From Polynucleobacter sp. UK-FUSCHL-C3 (GTDB taxonomy: Bacteria > Pseudomonadota > Gammaproteobacteria > Burkholderiales > Burkholderiaceae), in NCBI RefSeq assembly GCF_040409815.1, contig NZ_CP099959.1, forward strand, positions 372,001-436,000: a DNA stretch of 64,000 nucleotides, given 5' to 3'. Shown piece after piece: positions 9,001 through 18,000 of the stretch. The translations under genes and the position numbers were made by a program. The notes under the pieces are model-generated. The model saw only the letters and a program-made list of their open reading frames with translations. It ran no database searches and was not told where the DNA came from. Positions within the stretch are counted from its first letter, which is position 1. Each line of letters begins with the position of its first letter.

Positions 9001-10674
9001 GTTTTTGGTGTTCTTTCAGAGAAGCAAAGCTATTGCGCTATTGGTTCAGTAAAGGCTAATGTTGGCCATTTGCTCGCGAGCGCGGGTATCGCCGGCGTTC
9101 TTAAAGCATTGCTAGCTTTGGAATATCAAAAGCTACCCCCAAGCGCAAATTTCAAAGTACAGAATAGCCATATTCAGTTGGATAACACCCCATTTTACAT
9201 AAATCAAGAGTTAAAAAATTGGGATAAAGTTAGCTCTATACCTAGGCGTGCTGCAATTAGTGCATTTGGATTTAGTGGAACTAATGCACATCTGGTCCTT
9301 GAAGAAGGTCAATCAGTTGATGCTAATTTGCATACTGAAAATAAATTACCATTAATAAGTAAGTATATTTTTGTTCTTTCTGCAAAAACAAAAGAACAGT
9401 TGATTGATTATGTGTTCTCTATCAAAAATTTTGTTGAATCTAAGTTTGATATAAGCCTTGGAAATCTAGCGCACACGCTACAAGTTGCTAGGCAAATTTA
9501 CGATGCAAGAATTTCTTTTGTATTTAATAGCAGAGAAGATTTATTAGAGAAGCTATCTCGGATTACTCAATCACAATTTAATAATGATATTTACTTAGAA
9601 GCGGAAGGCAAACCAATCTCTGCTCTGTTTAGTAATGATGAAGACATTGCTTTGCTGTTGGAGCCATGGTTCGCCTCTAATAGTGTGGAAAAAATTTCTC
9701 AATTATGGGTATCGGGAGTAAAAATTAATTGGATGAAGCTACAGGATGCTTGTCTACACAGACGCATTGGTTTGCCTGGCTATCCCTTTGCAAGAACTCG
9801 ACATTGGATTGATGCTGAAGATTCTTTACAAATTTCTTCGCCTCAGATAGTCGAAGAAATACATGTGATGCCTCAGTTTAGTAACTCTTCAAAAACCTTA
9901 AACGGATCTGAGTCCTGGTTGAACCGATATGAAATTGATGGTGAAAAATTACTACCAGGATTCTTCTATCCGGCGATGGCCCTAGCGGCTGCAGAAAAAG
10001 CAACTACTAAAAAGGTGGTTGGTTTAAAGAACTTAGTTTGGGGTAGCCCAGTAGCAATTAACGGGCATGCTCGTGAATTGCAGGTCGTGATTGAATCTGA
10101 TGAGCATGGTTTGATTTACCATATTTCAGCAGATGGAGATGAAACAGTAGCCTACCATGTAGGTGAAGTAATACTCGATTTTAATGAAGGATACTGGCCT
10201 GCAGAATTTGATTTGAAGAAAAATCTTTCTGCTACCGATATAACAAAAAAATTCATTAAATTTTCTAAGCGCGAAACTCTAATGAATTTCGAAATTAGTA
10301 GTGTTTTACTTAATGAAATACAACTTATAGCTCGGGTTAGTCAAAAAGATCAGACTACTAAGATAGCCCCATCACTCCCTCTTAATTTCATTTGGGATTT
10401 ATATTCTTTTTATATGATGGAATGTATAGATATAGAAAGTATTGAAACTGTACAGAATAAAAATAAGAAATTAGCAACTCATTTTCCATTTATGTTGAAT
10501 TCAATTCAGCAAGATGGACCTTTGCCAGATAATTTCATTATTCGAGTTTGGTCAAACAGTGCAAATCGATCAGTAAATATAGAGATATTTGATTCTGATG
10601 GTAAGCCAAAATTAGTTTTGGATGGCTTAATGGCAGAAGACTATAGCAATCTCTCGCAAATTAGACTTCAGTAG
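1..10674 (+). CDS. trans-AT polyketide synthase, 5'-partial (KS-ACP0-cMT-ACP / KS-ECH-ECH-ACP-ACP / KS-DH0)
   Basis: Modular type I polyketide synthase with no acyltransferase domain, so malonyl units must come from a separate AT. A TTG at 10 is the first possible start, but the frame is open to the window edge and begins in linker sequence just before a KS, so the gene probably extends upstream. Residues are numbered from that TTG. Order: KS1 (about 48-486, Cys223/His358/His398), a serine-less ACP-like domain (about 553-632), C-methyltransferase (SAM motif 927-935), ACP1 (Ser1189), KS2 (Cys1446/His1581/His1621), two crotonase-fold domains (about 1920-2125 and 2155-2400), tandem ACPs (Ser2462, Ser2573), KS3 (Cys2845/His2980/His3020), and a terminal dehydratase-like domain lacking the catalytic His (Tyr3307). 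The protein ends without an ACP, so its last module is completed by the ACP that opens the second PKS. It is followed 8 bp later by a flavin monooxygenase gene. The class is certain; the exact product is not. Confidence 0.95.
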   Translation, partial: ARYLVNTQKLACVNWVGYQSNKKLDTVRLQAGSEITDKIPSSRIAKVDINEPIAIVGMSGQYPKAPDLQKFWQNLTQGIDAVSEIPMDRWPLQDFYNPDSSKAVESGQSYSKWGGFLEDFAKFDPLFFRIAPRDALAMDPQERLFLMNAWAACEDGGYTRLRFAQQHDSRVGVFVGITKTGYALYEPFLTETGTTVRPSTSFSSVANRVSHVFDLNGPSMPIDTMCSSSLVAIHQACASLYSGECEMAIAGGVNLYLHPSNYIELSASRMLSPDGQCKSFGDEANGFVPGEGVGCVLLKPLSYAIADGDNIHALIRSSAVNHGGKTNGYTVPNPTAQSEVVRIALDKAGIDARSVTYIEAHGTGTELGDPIEIQGLTNAFRVDTAECGFCAIGSVKSNIGHLEAAAGIAGLTKIVLQMKHGTLVPSLHAEKENPNIQFSESPFDIQRKLQPWYPKVIKIDGVIKNQSRIAGVSSFGAGGTNAHLIIEEWPSSTYGSQDLNRMSFTENRLSLPILLSAKDSIKLREMALNLLAVLEGSGSEIQLHNTSSISAVSISEIEAVIQEAIAEILSVSKADLNTDEQFTEYGITLLHLHAIRKILENRFGIVLSKTDFSLSRNIADLINLMSTILTSRLEKSSKLDLRDIAYTLAHREQMTARLGIEASTLAELKTKLKAFLDQEIVSGIFIAAQEKALVALNNDGDFNDSLSRLLTKGRIGKVLDFWVQGMSIDWINLFPSLRGNIISLPTYPFSSEQFWIPSPMSYVSVAELVGTAMVDEEHTALLADSLELQRQLTLLVNAILEEIPKDRIVSAYKDWYQSIKLSLESSEIDNHGTLETAWALWDQYSNTAHAHGGPVAQITLAETVLHSLPSILTGSQLATSIIFPEANMSLVEAVYKEDRVASRFNVTLGLAACNFIKQRLRQNPSKPIRILEIGGGTGSSTSILCSTLSPFTESIEEYLFTDISRAFLIRAERNFTENMPYFKTALLDIERPLNSQNIDLGAYDLVIASNVLHATQDMHSTLAIVRTAMADDALLLINEINHGTMFTHVTFGLLDGWWKFQDKHLRIPGTPALNTQTWRGILESSDFEWVAASPNSEQALGQQIIAVRAKSKNIIVDQSKVTAIDKEGFKKSNFSPDITTVPSGSQLIDSLEQQYQFSGLRDAILNSLSETLNIAKSSIDTQLSFADYGLDSILAVELAQKLRTSLGIDLEVTRLFDFSSVKQLESFIGSEYADTLSKPTLAVQAFTNNYDLSSKPSDFVDEISPKKVPSTNNEKIASPISLSLKREPIAIVGMSGRFSGSKNVEELWAHLLAGHDLVTPVSRFDLSSFYKDASLGSYCDRGSFIDGVDKFDPVFFSISGLEATYMDPQQRLFLEEAWKTLESAGHAGLDMIGRRCGVFVGCSSGDYQELFASQPPGQAFWGNTSSLIPARISYFLDFKGPAIAVDTACSSSLVAVQLACQSIWSGESEMALAGGVFVHCTSRFYRYANQAQMLSLSGRCAAFGNHADGIVPGEAAAAVLLRPLADALADGDNILGVIAGVGTNQDGTTNGITAPSGVSQEQLLRQIYSEFNINPAEISMVEAHGTGTPLGDPIEFSALDRVYTSSSSHKHYCALGSVKSNLGHATTAAGITGLIKVLLAIKHERIPPTIHLNGLNPAIHLENSAFYLNDKSIEWGPSSEANRLAAISSFGFSGTNAHLVIQEPPPLEAHENLRPAYLIALSTRSEAQLKQYAKDLLEFLELTQVSNCADLAFTLLAGRRPLSHRLAIVATSLDDLRTKLYQWLNNGSASGVEMRLIESELDEEPSDLESANTIIQKIRNYTLLENEEYLNCLKQLGELFLRGSKARLDLQFDQSKHRRLALPTYPFKSDRYWVGGDVPVNDFFPIIKQGNKNSRNQNIYLDLKQSGLENTSTELVRKKVLLQPIQESDEGRGLFSISRAPDREGIRHLITDGSWSAEFQEALVRELEIAGRNEAIKAVFINANSSWNDSGHFSVIKNRLPKPTFECSIPIVAAVKGGASGRGLMFLLLCDFVILDSHGQYGFPPLDITEDFEFFQRYLDVNIAKRILGNSAFMTGLECQSCRTGMIAVDQNQMSDYALEIIHHLVAIPRLSLVLLKQHMRKNSFEFLDLKMTPLSIPLEELTSNPQHRQEISLKTTVVSLEVFDDGVAVIHMREEKQKNSFNDALMNGLIEVFERISQMPELKVLVLTGYGAYFACGGTQEGLESLQSGKSKFTDLKVYTLPIECELPVIAAMQGHAIGAGWSLGMFCDETLFSLESIYHSNYMRFGFTPGAGATFIFPERLGDHLGREILFTAAEYRGHTLLERGVGITAIPGAEVLTQALKRAHQLARSSREELIFQKASKRRLISARLEEIFVKELSMHEKTFIGNRKVLEKINQHFSEGTSVSINADLSLAKKSSSSGNVNKSDPLDVRSKLLSTLAEELMIDVSEISDASGFLALGLDSILAVTWIRKINHIFDLNLPATVVYRHPTVGAFIAHIKDLSVNLVAEEVNLSFLSNTESNISDEAPINSFLGKLDATEWIRDKLVKSLANELMIDSTEIRAQSTFLDLGLDSILALIWVRKINSIFDISLPATVVYMHPTVNVLAEHIETLIKNNSLLLRDDALTNQNTHETLQAEKFNALFELDSQLKSINTQEKFEPEDLNRHKSLPKFINRESSDAIAIIGASGRFPKALNLVDFWKNISSGRDCIEEVPFDRWDVSKYYDSDPTAIEKSYSKWMGSIDDIDRFDADFFNINPREAELMDPQQRLFLQHAWHVIENAAILPSELAGSQCGVFVASGNSGYSELVKARNAYSLIGSSGSILAARIAYILDLHGPCISIDTACSSSLVAVTQACNSLLLGEVDLAIAGGVCILIGPDMHIDTSKVGMLSPEGRCFPFDSRANGFVPGEGIGVVLLKRLADAERDGDPIRGIIRGWGVNQDGKTNGITAPNPQAQSRLIGDIYNKFSIDPATISLIEAHGTGTALGDPIEIEGLSEVFGVLSEKQSYCAIGSVKANVGHLLASAGIAGVLKALLALEYQKLPPSANFKVQNSHIQLDNTPFYINQELKNWDKVSSIPRRAAISAFGFSGTNAHLVLEEGQSVDANLHTENKLPLISKYIFVLSAKTKEQLIDYVFSIKNFVESKFDISLGNLAHTLQVARQIYDARISFVFNSREDLLEKLSRITQSQFNNDIYLEAEGKPISALFSNDEDIALLLEPWFASNSVEKISQLWVSGVKINWMKLQDACLHRRIGLPGYPFARTRHWIDAEDSLQISSPQIVEEIHVMPQFSNSSKTLNGSESWLNRYEIDGEKLLPGFFYPAMALAAAEKATTKKVVGLKNLVWGSPVAINGHARELQVVIESDEHGLIYHISADGDETVAYHVGEVILDFNEGYWPAEFDLKKNLSATDITKKFIKFSKRETLMNFEISSVLLNEIQLIARVSQKDQTTKIAPSLPLNFIWDLYSFYMMECIDIESIETVQNKNKKLATHFPFMLNSIQQDGPLPDNFIIRVWSNSANRSVNIEIFDSDGKPKLVLDGLMAEDYSNLSQIRLQ
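151..3693 (+). other. PKS module: KS1 - serine-less ACP-like insert - cMT - ACP1
   Basis: KS1 is complete and carries TMCSSSL around the active Cys. Inside the post-KS linker, at residues about 553-632 (nt about 1666-1905), sits an ACP-shaped segment in which the usual DS of the phosphopantetheine site is TL (Leu586 in the serine position), so it cannot be loaded. The linker then resumes and closes with its typical LPTYPF motif. A SAM-dependent C-methyltransferase follows (GGGTG at 931-935, SNVLHAT motif), then ACP1 with GLDSIL (Ser1189). There is no KR or DH. Predicted outcome: one extension with an alpha-methyl group and an unreduced beta-keto. Confidence 0.85.
3859..7848 (+). other. PKS beta-branching module: KS2 - ECH-A - ECH-B - ACP2 - ACP3
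   Basis: KS2 has an intact Cys/His/His set. Two crotonase-fold domains follow. ECH-B (about 2155-2400) closely resembles PksI-type ECH2 decarboxylases (FACGGTQEGL, KFTD and GFTPGAGAT motifs). ECH-A (about 1920-2125) is divergent at its N-terminus and looks degenerate. The two ACPs are near-duplicates (Ser2462 and Ser2573), and each has a Trp six residues after the serine (Trp2468, Trp2579), the published mark of carrier proteins that undergo HMGS-type beta-branching. The trans components (HMGS, donor ACP, decarboxylating KS, ECH1) lie at 34,164-37,747. Predicted outcome: the beta-keto left by the preceding module, or the one made here, is converted to a methyl or exomethylene branch. Confidence 0.9.
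8044..10644 (+). other. PKS split module, first part: KS3 - inactive DH
   Basis: KS3 (about 2679-3100) is complete. A C-terminal domain of about 250 residues keeps the dehydratase fold signature around GEKLLPG, but the catalytic His of HxxxGxxxxP is Tyr3307 and no DxxxQ motif is visible in its second half, so dehydration is not expected. The protein stops after this domain. The following gene is a flavin monooxygenase, and the next PKS opens with an ACP, so the three parts probably act together as KS-DH0 / monooxygenase / ACP. Confidence 0.8.
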
Positions 10675-10682
10675 AAAATTCC

Positions 10683-12002
10683 ATGAATATTCTTAAAAAA
10701 GTAGCAATCATAGGCGGCGGCCCTACTGGAATAGGAGTTGGACGCGAACTTAAAGAGGCAGGGATTACTTTTGATTTATATGAGTCCGAAGATGATTTTG
10801 GCGGCGTATGGAATAGCTCGGCTGAGTGTGGGAGAACCTACCCAAGTTTACATTTGATATCACCAAAATTTAATACGCAAATACCTGATTTCCCAATGCC
10901 TGAAAGCTATGCCCAATATCCACGGCATGACAAGATGCTTGAATATATTCGTGCATATGCTCTTCATTATGGGATATATGATCATACCTATTTTAACTCT
11001 CGAGTAATATCACTTAAGCCAATGGATGGAAACTGGCAAATTATTACTGAAAATGGAAAAAAAGAAATATATGGATTAGTTGTTATTTGTAATGGATTAC
11101 AACGTAAACCGCGATATCCGGATTTTGCTATCCCCGGTAAATTTAGCGGCGATATATTTCATACTTGTCAATATAAGTCTCCAAATCAGCTCAAGCAAAA
11201 GAGAGTCCTAGTAATTGGAGCGGGAAATTCAGGTTGCGATATTGCCGTAGACGCAGTACATCACGGCAGTGCAGTTTTTCATAGTACTCGTCGTGGCTAT
11301 TATTATCAACCAAAGTTTATTGGGGGCAAACCAACTCCACAGTGGATGATGGAATTGGGGGGTAAATTTTCTAGCAAAGCAGAAACTTTAGCCTATATTG
11401 AGCAGGTATTCCGTTTGGCTGGTTTTGATGGCCAAGACTATGGACTTTTGCGACCAGACTATCCACTAGATGCCGCACACCCCATTATGAATTCTCAAAT
11501 TCTTTACTACATTGGACATGGGGATATTGTCTCGAAAGGGGAAGTTTCTCGATTTGACGATAAGCAAATATGGTTTAAGGATGGCTCCAAGGAAGAGGTA
11601 GATGTAGTGATCTATGCGACAGGTTACGACAGAGATTTTCCTTTTATTGATTCTGCTTTACTAGAATGGTCTTCTGCTATTCCAGATTTATTCTTGCATT
11701 CAACTCCGCGCAATCTGGATAATCTCTTATTTATGGGTTTCATTAATGCAGCTGGTGGTCTTGGTGATGGTTTGAAGACGCAGGGCTCTTATGTTGTGAG
11801 TTATACGCGTGCTTATTTTGGTCAAACTGATGGGTTAAAGAAATTTCTAAATGCAAAACGAAATGATGTGCCTGATATTGGACAAAATTACTTTGTGAAT
11901 TCACATCGACATTTATGGGAAGCCGATCTTTGGAAGTTACTTTCACAAATGCGTAAGTACAGAGATATGCTAGATGAAGTGTCTGAAAGTGCAAGAGTCT
12001 AA
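10683..12002 (+). CDS. FAD/NADPH flavin monooxygenase, probable on-line Baeyer-Villiger oxygenase of the PKS
   Basis: A 439-residue class B flavin monooxygenase. It has an N-terminal FAD Rossmann motif (GGGPTG at 11-16), the FMO/BVMO signature FxGxxxHxxx (Phe154 to His160, then TCQY), and a second dinucleotide motif GAGNSG (179-184) for NADPH. The ATG lies 8 bp after the first PKS and the stop 2 bp before the second, so it is translationally tied to both. Related free-standing monooxygenases of trans-AT clusters (the OocK and PedG type) insert oxygen into the growing or finished chain. Its position exactly between KS3-DH0 and the ACP that completes this module suggests it oxidises the ACP-bound beta-keto intermediate to an ester. 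N-oxidation or hydroxylation are alternatives; the substrate cannot be read from sequence. Confidence 0.88.
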   Translation: MNILKKVAIIGGGPTGIGVGRELKEAGITFDLYESEDDFGGVWNSSAECGRTYPSLHLISPKFNTQIPDFPMPESYAQYPRHDKMLEYIRAYALHYGIYDHTYFNSRVISLKPMDGNWQIITENGKKEIYGLVVICNGLQRKPRYPDFAIPGKFSGDIFHTCQYKSPNQLKQKRVLVIGAGNSGCDIAVDAVHHGSAVFHSTRRGYYYQPKFIGGKPTPQWMMELGGKFSSKAETLAYIEQVFRLAGFDGQDYGLLRPDYPLDAAHPIMNSQILYYIGHGDIVSKGEVSRFDDKQIWFKDGSKEEVDVVIYATGYDRDFPFIDSALLEWSSAIPDLFLHSTPRNLDNLLFMGFINAAGGLGDGLKTQGSYVVSYTRAYFGQTDGLKKFLNAKRNDVPDIGQNYFVNSHRHLWEADLWKLLSQMRKYRDMLDEVSESARV

Positions 12003-12004
12003 TT

Positions 12005-15000
12005 ATGACAAATAGTCAAGATCAATCCAAGTTGGAGGCATCCAACTTAAATGGATCATTAGAGTCAAAGATGTCTGATTTAATTGATCAGGAGCTCCGT
12101 ATTCTGGCAAATATCTATTCCCAAGTTTTAAAAACTAATAATTCACCAGTTGGATTTGATGTAACGCAGCCGGAGAACATTAATACACAGCGCCTTGAGA
12201 GCGATATTTTAAGTATTGTCTCAAAAGTTTTAAAGATGCCTTTGAGTCAAATAGATCCTACAGTAAGTTTATCTAGCTATGGCGTTGATTCAATTGCTAT
12301 TACAGAACTAATGGTTCAAATTTCAAGATTTTTAAAAGTCTCTATTGCCCCTACAACTTTTTTTGAAGCAAAAAACTATGAAGAGCTTATAGCTATTTTG
12401 AGTTCCCGTTATAGCAAAGAGATTGAAGCGCATTACGTAAAAAATAATTTTACAGACAAATTGCAGCTTAATACTATAGGTACTGGCGCACCAGCTGATA
12501 GCGCTACTACTGATGGCATTATTGATAATTCTAGCGCGGCTAAATGGTTGAGTCGTCATCGTGCTATTAATAGTAAAAATATTCAATCTAATGATCTCTC
12601 AAGTTCCTTGAATTCGCAAGAGGGTGATAAAAAAGCTTCTAAGCTTGCTTCAATGCCTATAGCAATAATTTCAATGGAAGGAAAGTTTTCTAAAAGCACT
12701 AATTTGCATACTTTTGAGCAACATCTACGTAACGGAGATGATTGCATTGAAGAAATTCCACCAGACCGTTGGAACTGGAAGAGCGTCGATGGTGACCCTA
12801 AAAAAGGGGCCTTCACTGATGTTAAGTTCGGTGGTTTCATACCAGGGCATGATCATTTTGATGCATCTTTTTTCTCTATCTCCCCCAAGGAGGCAGAGTT
12901 AATAGATCCCCAACATCGAGTATTTATAGAATGTGTATGGAATTTGATAGAAGGTGCTGGTTATGCCCCTTCCTCCCTATCCGGAAAAAAGATCGGAATT
13001 TTTCTTGGTATTAATTTACAGGATTACACCAATTTAGTTAATCGCAGTGGATTAATGGATGCTATGCAGATGACAGGGCTTGGGCATGTTTTTTGCCCGA
13101 ATCGTCTTTCTTATATGCTTGATATAAGTGGTCCAAGTCAAGTGATTGATACTGCATGTTCTAGCTCTCTAGTAGCTATTCATCGAGCAGTAATGAGTAT
13201 TCGTCATGAAGGTTGTGAGATGGCAATTGCAGGCGGTTCAAATCTTATTTTGACGCCGGATCAACACATTATGTTTTCTAAAGTAGGCATGCTCAGTATT
13301 GATGGAAGATGTAAAACATTTTCAGAGGATGCGAATGGTTATGCACGTGCAGATGGAGTGGGAGCAATACTACTTAAGCGTCTTGATTATGCAGAGCGAG
13401 ATGGCGATTCTATATTGGGAGTTATTAGAGGATCCTCTGAAAATCATGGCGGAAGCGCTACTTCATTAACTGCTCCAAACGCAAAGGCACAGGCTCAATT
13501 GATAGTTGAGGCTCATCGTCAAGCCGGCTTTGATCCCCGTTCAATATCGATGATTGAATGTCATGGTACAGGAACCTCTTTAGGTGATCCTATTGAAATA
13601 GATGGTTTAAAAAAATCTTTTGAGGAACTGTATCGTGAACATGGGTATAAAAGTCCAATAATTCCGCACTGCGGAATTGGATCAGTGAAGTCCAATATAG
13701 GTCATGCTGAAACAGCGGCAGGCGTCGCTGGAATAATTAAAATTCTATTATCGATGAAGCATGGATTAATGTATCAAAGCTTACACTGTTCGAAACCAAA
13801 TCAATTAATTGATTTATTAAATAGTCCATTCTATCTGCTTGATAAACCTCGAAAATGGGATCGCCCCATCATTGATGGATTGGAAGTTCCCAGGAGAGCT
13901 GGATTGAGCTCGTTTGGGGCGGGTGGTGCAAATGCGCACATAGTGCTTGAGGAATACAGAGCCCCTCAAGAAGACTATGTCGGCCACTCATCTAATATGA
14001 ACAAGCCCTATATTGTTCCACTTTCTGCTAGAACTGAGTCAGCACTCAACAAAATAGTAAAAAATTTACAAGTACATTTGACAGGTTTTAATGAGATAAG
14101 TGATGATCAATTAGCTGATATTGCTTTTACCCTCCAGGTTGGAAGAGACTCAATGCGCTATCGCCTGGCTTTCATTGTTCAAGATGGCTTTGATCTTATT
14201 AGCCAATTGAATGCCTATTTAGATGGAGATAGTTCGCAAGCTCTCGAAGGCGTTGTTAATCGCAAAACTAGTGGCATAAAAGAGATTGCCGGAACTGCCC
14301 GAGAAGTAGCTTCTCAGTGGGTGCTTGGCGGGCCTATTCAATGGCCCTCTCTTTCCCTTATTGGCGAACGCAAAAGAATATGGCTACCAACTTATCCCTT
14401 TGAGGGAAAAAGATTTTGGCTTGAGCAAGAAGGCCCTAATCCACTCATCAAAACTGTTAATAACAATAATAACTCCTCTTTTTTACTGCGTAAAATTGAT
14501 GAAAATATTCTAGAGATTGATTTAACGGGCGCAGAATTTTTTATCGTAGATCATTGCATCGGTAATGAACCAGTTATGCCTGGAGTTCTTTATCTGGAAT
14601 TAATTCGTATCGCTGCAACACAATATTTTGGAACCTCATTCCACATAGGGCAAGTTGTATGGCTAAAGCCTCTTAAGGTTAAAGGACCATGTGTAGTGCG
14701 TTTAACAAAAGTGATTGATAGCGATGACCTGCCAGTCCGCATTGAGGTAAGTAGTGTAGATAATGATGGTGTTTCTAACGTTTATGCCCAAGCTCGCATT
14801 ACTAAGGATGGTGCCCCAGATTCAGTTTCTATTCAAATTAAGGCAGGTATTTATCCAGTCCAAAGTATTCAAAAGTTCTATGATATGAATCCGCGGACAT
14901 TTTCTGCTGATGATATCTATAGCACCTTTAAGACTCTTGGGATCAATTATGGACCTGGTCATCAGGCAATTGAGTCCTTAGCCGTTGCAAAAGATGAAAA

Positions 15001-18000
15001 TGGCAATCCTCAGGTATTAGCCAAATTACATCTTCCTCCCCACTTGCCAGGCTTTCCTGAAGCCTTTGGGTTGCACCCGAGTCTTTTGGATGGTGCATTC
15101 CAAGCTGCAGTAGGAATGACATTAGACGATAAAGGTGAAAGCAAGGAGTTGGCAGCATTACCGTTCGCTATTGAAAGTATTCGTCTGCTTGGGGAATGCT
15201 CAAGAAATATGTGGGTTCATATTAAAAATTCTCAAGTGGAGAGTTCTAATAATAGGGTACGTACGCTAGATCTTACATTGATGGATGAACAAGGTTCATT
15301 AACTATGCTTTTGCTAGGTTTTGCTACGCGTACCTATGAGTCAGATGTTTCAAATCAGACTCAGTTATTTGAACCTTATTGGTCGAAATACTATCTTTCA
15401 AATAGCGCAAAATTAGAAGAAGACAATTTTGATGAAATCATTGTTTGGCTTTCTGATATTGATGAGATAGATGCTATTACCTTAAATTCAAAACTAACAA
15501 GTTGGAAATGCATCTCTCTCCCTAAGTGTGTGGAAAATAGTCATGACGTAAAGTTTGCTTTTTATGCTGAGTGCATATTAAAGCAATTACAAGTCCTGAC
15601 TAAAGCATTGCCGAAATCAACTTCACCTAAGCTAATTCAGCTGGTTTTTCCAGCAGTAAGTTCTTCTCTATCCTTGGAGGCCTTATCCAGCTTCTTGCAA
15701 AGTGTATCTCTTGAATATCCATGGCTTTCTTTCCAAGTAATTAGCTTGGATACCACATCGGATATTAACTCTATTGCATCACATTTAAAGACATCTGCTT
15801 CAGAACCTCAACGCCCTTGTTGGCGATACGGAGGCAATGAGGCTGAAGTAAAAAGTTGGCGCTCTATTGGGTTTATTAGACCCGATGAAATATCAGTTAA
15901 ACCATGGCGATCAGGCGGTATTTACTTAATTACTGGAGGGGCAGGCGCGTTAGGAAAGAGTCTCGCAGCAGAAATTACTATGAATATTGATGTAGGAAAA
16001 GTTATTCTAGTAGGCAGTTCAGAGATGAATTCTGCTTTGAGGGACTGGATTTTTGTTACTTCATCAGAGAGGCTTGAAATCATATACCGACAGGTTGATG
16101 TTTCTGATGCTAACGAAGTTAATGATTTGGTCAAAAGTATTTATCGTGATTATGGGCAGCTAAATGGCGTTTTCCATTTGGCAGGGGTGTTACAAGATTC
16201 TTCGATTGCAGTAAAGTCCCCTGAAGAATTACGCAAAGTCTTTAGTCCCAAAGTGAATGGTGTAGAAAACCTTGATCGCGCTATTGGAAATAGTGCTCTC
16301 GATTTCTTTGTCATGTTTGCTTCGTTATCTGGCGTTTTTGGTAACCACGGTCAAGCAGATTATGCTGCAGCCAATGCTTATCTTGATATATTTGCACATA
16401 GGCGCGAAATAGCAAGAAAACAAGGTGAAAGGTTTGGGCGTACCTTATCTATAGATTGGCCATTATGGGTTGATGGTGGTATGAAGATGGATCCGGCAAT
16501 CCAAAAATTCATGAAGCAGAGTACTGGCTTATCTCCGCTGAATAGTAACGATGGGTTTGCTGCAGTTTATAAATCACTTGCGTCTGAAGCTTGTCAAGTT
16601 ATGGTTACTGCCGGTGATTCCAAGCGAATTACTGATTTTATTAAAGGGCTTGAGTATGGTGCTCCTGCTCGATTTACTAATGATTCAATCAAAAATGGTA
16701 GTCCTATTTTTGATAGAGATATTGAGCAAAAAATATCTGGTCATCTAAAATTATTTTTAATGAACTGTATTAGTACTTTACTAAAAGTAGAGGAAGATGA
16801 ACTTGGGCTTGATGTTGAATTAACTGAGTATGGATTTGATTCAATTAGCTTTACACAATTTTCTAATAAGCTGAATGAATCTCTAAATCTTGACATAACT
16901 CCTGTATTATTTTTCGAAGCTCCCACAATTGCACAACTTTGTTCTACCTTAATAAAATCTCATGCAGCAAAAATTGCAACTTTTTTCAAAATATCACTTG
17001 ACCAAAAGTTATCACATACCCCAGCAAAGAATGAAAAAATCAAAGAGAGTGCAATAGCGCACGACCAATCTTTACTAAGGCCTGCTTTACCTGTAGGTAA
17101 TTCGATTCAAGATAAATTTTTAGAAGAGTCAAAGACTGAATCTGCTGTTGCCATCATTGGAATGAGTGGTGTCTTCCCTAAGTCTCATGATCTTGCCAGT
17201 TACTGGGACAATCTCCTCAATGGCAGAGACTGTATTGATGAAATTCCAATTGATCGATGGGATTGGCGTAAATATTGGGGTGATCCAAAGGTCGACGTAG
17301 GTCGAACTAATGTTAAATGGGGCGGTTTTTTGGATGGCATCGCAGATTTTGATCCAGCCTTCTTTAATATTTCCCCCCGTGAGTCTCATGCAATGGATCC
17401 TCAGCAGAGAATACTGTTGACCCAAGCTTGGCGCGTTATTGAAGATGCGGGATATGCTCCATCAAGTTTATCTGGAACTAAAACTGGTGTTTTTATTGGT
17501 ATTGCGGATACCGGGTATGGTCAACTATTAGCGAGAGCTGGAGCTGACATTGAAGCATTTTCAATGACTGGACTAGCACCATCCCTTGGCCCAAATCGCA
17601 TTAGTTATTTCTTTAATCTACAGGGCCCCAGTGAGGCTGTTGAAACTGCTTGTTCTAGTGCCTTAGTAGCAGTTCATCGAGCAGTTGAATCAATAGTTCG
17701 AGGTAGTTGTGATACAGCAATTGCTGGAGGAATAAATACACTTTTACTGCCCGATACATTCATTGGATTTGCAAAGGCTGGAATGCTCGCCCCGGATGGA
17801 CGATCTAAGCCATTTTCAGATGCAGCAGATGGTTATGGCCGGGGTGAGGGTGCAGGCCTAATTTATTTGAAGCGGCTTGAAGATGCAGAGCGGGACGGAG
17901 ATAAAATTTATGCTGTCATTCGGGCAACGCAGGAAAATCATGGCGGTCACGCAAGCTCCTTGACTGCCCCAAATCCTAAGGCACAGGCAGACTTAATCCG

